5,798 nucleotides of DNA from contig MELI01000108.1 of the NCBI GenBank assembly GCA_001767575.1, forward strand, positions 12,016-17,813, read 5' to 3'. Of this stretch, positions 5,435-5,798 are shown in pieces. Position 1 is the first letter of the stretch, and each line of letters starts with the position of its first letter. Below the pieces are notes generated by a model that made no database searches, had not been told where the DNA came from, and saw only the letters and a program-made list of their open reading frames with translations. The position numbers were made by a program, and so were the translations under genes. This DNA comes from Candidatus Aquicultor primus. Its GTDB lineage: Bacteria > Actinomycetota > Aquicultoria > Aquicultorales > Aquicultoraceae.

Positions 5435-5798
5435 ATGAGGCGCACGATTTTCGCAATCGCACTGCTTACCACCCTAATACTGAGCTTCACGCCAGCGGCT
5501 TTCGCAGCACCCGGCAGCTCTTTTTCAGATGTTGACAAAGATTATTGGGCCGCCAAACAAATACTCTCGCTCGCCGACCACGGCATAATCAGAGGCGGCG
5601 AAGACGGCCGGTTCAGGCCGGCGGACGGTTTGCGCCGGGGCGAGCTCGCAAAGCTCTTGTCCGAAGCGTTTCTGCTTAAACAAGCGACCGGTTCTGTAGA
5701 TTTTAACGACCTCTCTAGCGACCACTGGGCGGCGTCGTTTATCGCCAGAACCATCGGCGCAACCTGGATGAACGGGTTCCCCGATGAGACATTTCGCC
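5435..5798 (+). CDS. Secreted SLH-domain surface protein, N-terminal part (3' end outside window)
   Basis: The open frame runs from ATG 5435 to the window edge (121 codons plus one base) with no stop, so the gene is partial because of the window, not broken. The product begins MRRTIFAIALLTTLILSF and has an AFA|A signal peptidase site near residue 24. Two SLH repeats follow: the first at about 29-75 (FSDVDKDYWAAKQILSLADH, then GIIRGGEDGRFRP and RRGE, the counterpart of TRAE) and the second from about 89 (FNDLSSDHWAASFIARTIGA, then GFPDETF), cut at the edge. A third SLH repeat and an effector region probably lie beyond. SLH repeats at the N-terminus, right after the signal peptide, are seen in S-layer and outer-wall proteins; the subtilase has them at its C-terminus. 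It is expected to bind the pyruvylated polymer made by the CsaB-TagA enzyme. The function of the rest cannot be known here. Confidence 0.88.
   Translation, partial: MRRTIFAIALLTTLILSFTPAAFAAPGSSFSDVDKDYWAAKQILSLADHGIIRGGEDGRFRPADGLRRGELAKLLSEAFLLKQATGSVDFNDLSSDHWAASFIARTIGATWMNGFPDETFR

Noticed and set aside
5281..5754. Three minus-strand ORFs of 66-85 codons at the right end.
   Set aside because: They overlap, on the other strand, the start of the SLH-domain gene, which has a signal peptide, a ribosome binding site and two SLH repeats. They are shadows.

Overview
The window reads as a cell-surface locus from a Gram-positive-type (monoderm) bacterium of moderate GC content whose exported proteins are held on the wall by SLH domains. 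Two things point there. One is a gene for CsaB-type pyruvyl transferase fused to TagA/WecG-type glycosyltransferase, the pair that builds the pyruvylated wall sugar that SLH domains bind. The other is two separate SLH-domain proteins. Such sets are common in Firmicutes (Bacilli, Clostridia) and also occur in deep-branching Actinobacteria; the sequence alone does not let me choose.

Layout. (1) 2-1747, minus: a complete 581-residue CsaB-TagA fusion. (2) 1748-2041: a divergent intergenic region with several inverted repeats and a short imperfect tandem repeat. (3) 2042-2920, plus: a secreted CAP/SCP (YkwD-like) protein with a C-terminal copper-amine-oxidase-N-like domain. (4) 2921-2962: a 42-base convergent gap with no convincing terminator. 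(5) 2963-5101, minus: a 712-residue secreted subtilase with an inhibitor-like prodomain, a complete S8 catalytic domain, an Ig-like domain and three SLH repeats. (6) 5102-5434: a second divergent region with a promoter candidate on each strand and, toward the right-hand gene, a GC-rich hairpin in a long leader. (7) 5435-5798, plus: the start of another secreted SLH protein, cut off by the window edge.

How the genes fit together. From known biochemistry, TagA adds ManNAc to lipid-linked GlcNAc and CsaB pyruvylates ManNAc, giving the ligand for SLH triplets. The subtilase and the truncated SLH protein are natural clients of that ligand. The CAP protein is exported but has no SLH domain; its copper-amine-oxidase-N-like domain may be another means of staying at the surface. 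No mobile element, CRISPR array, tRNA, rRNA or disrupted gene was seen. The least expected items are the CsaB-TagA fusion itself and the potentially structured leaders in both divergent regions, which I could not match to a known riboswitch class.
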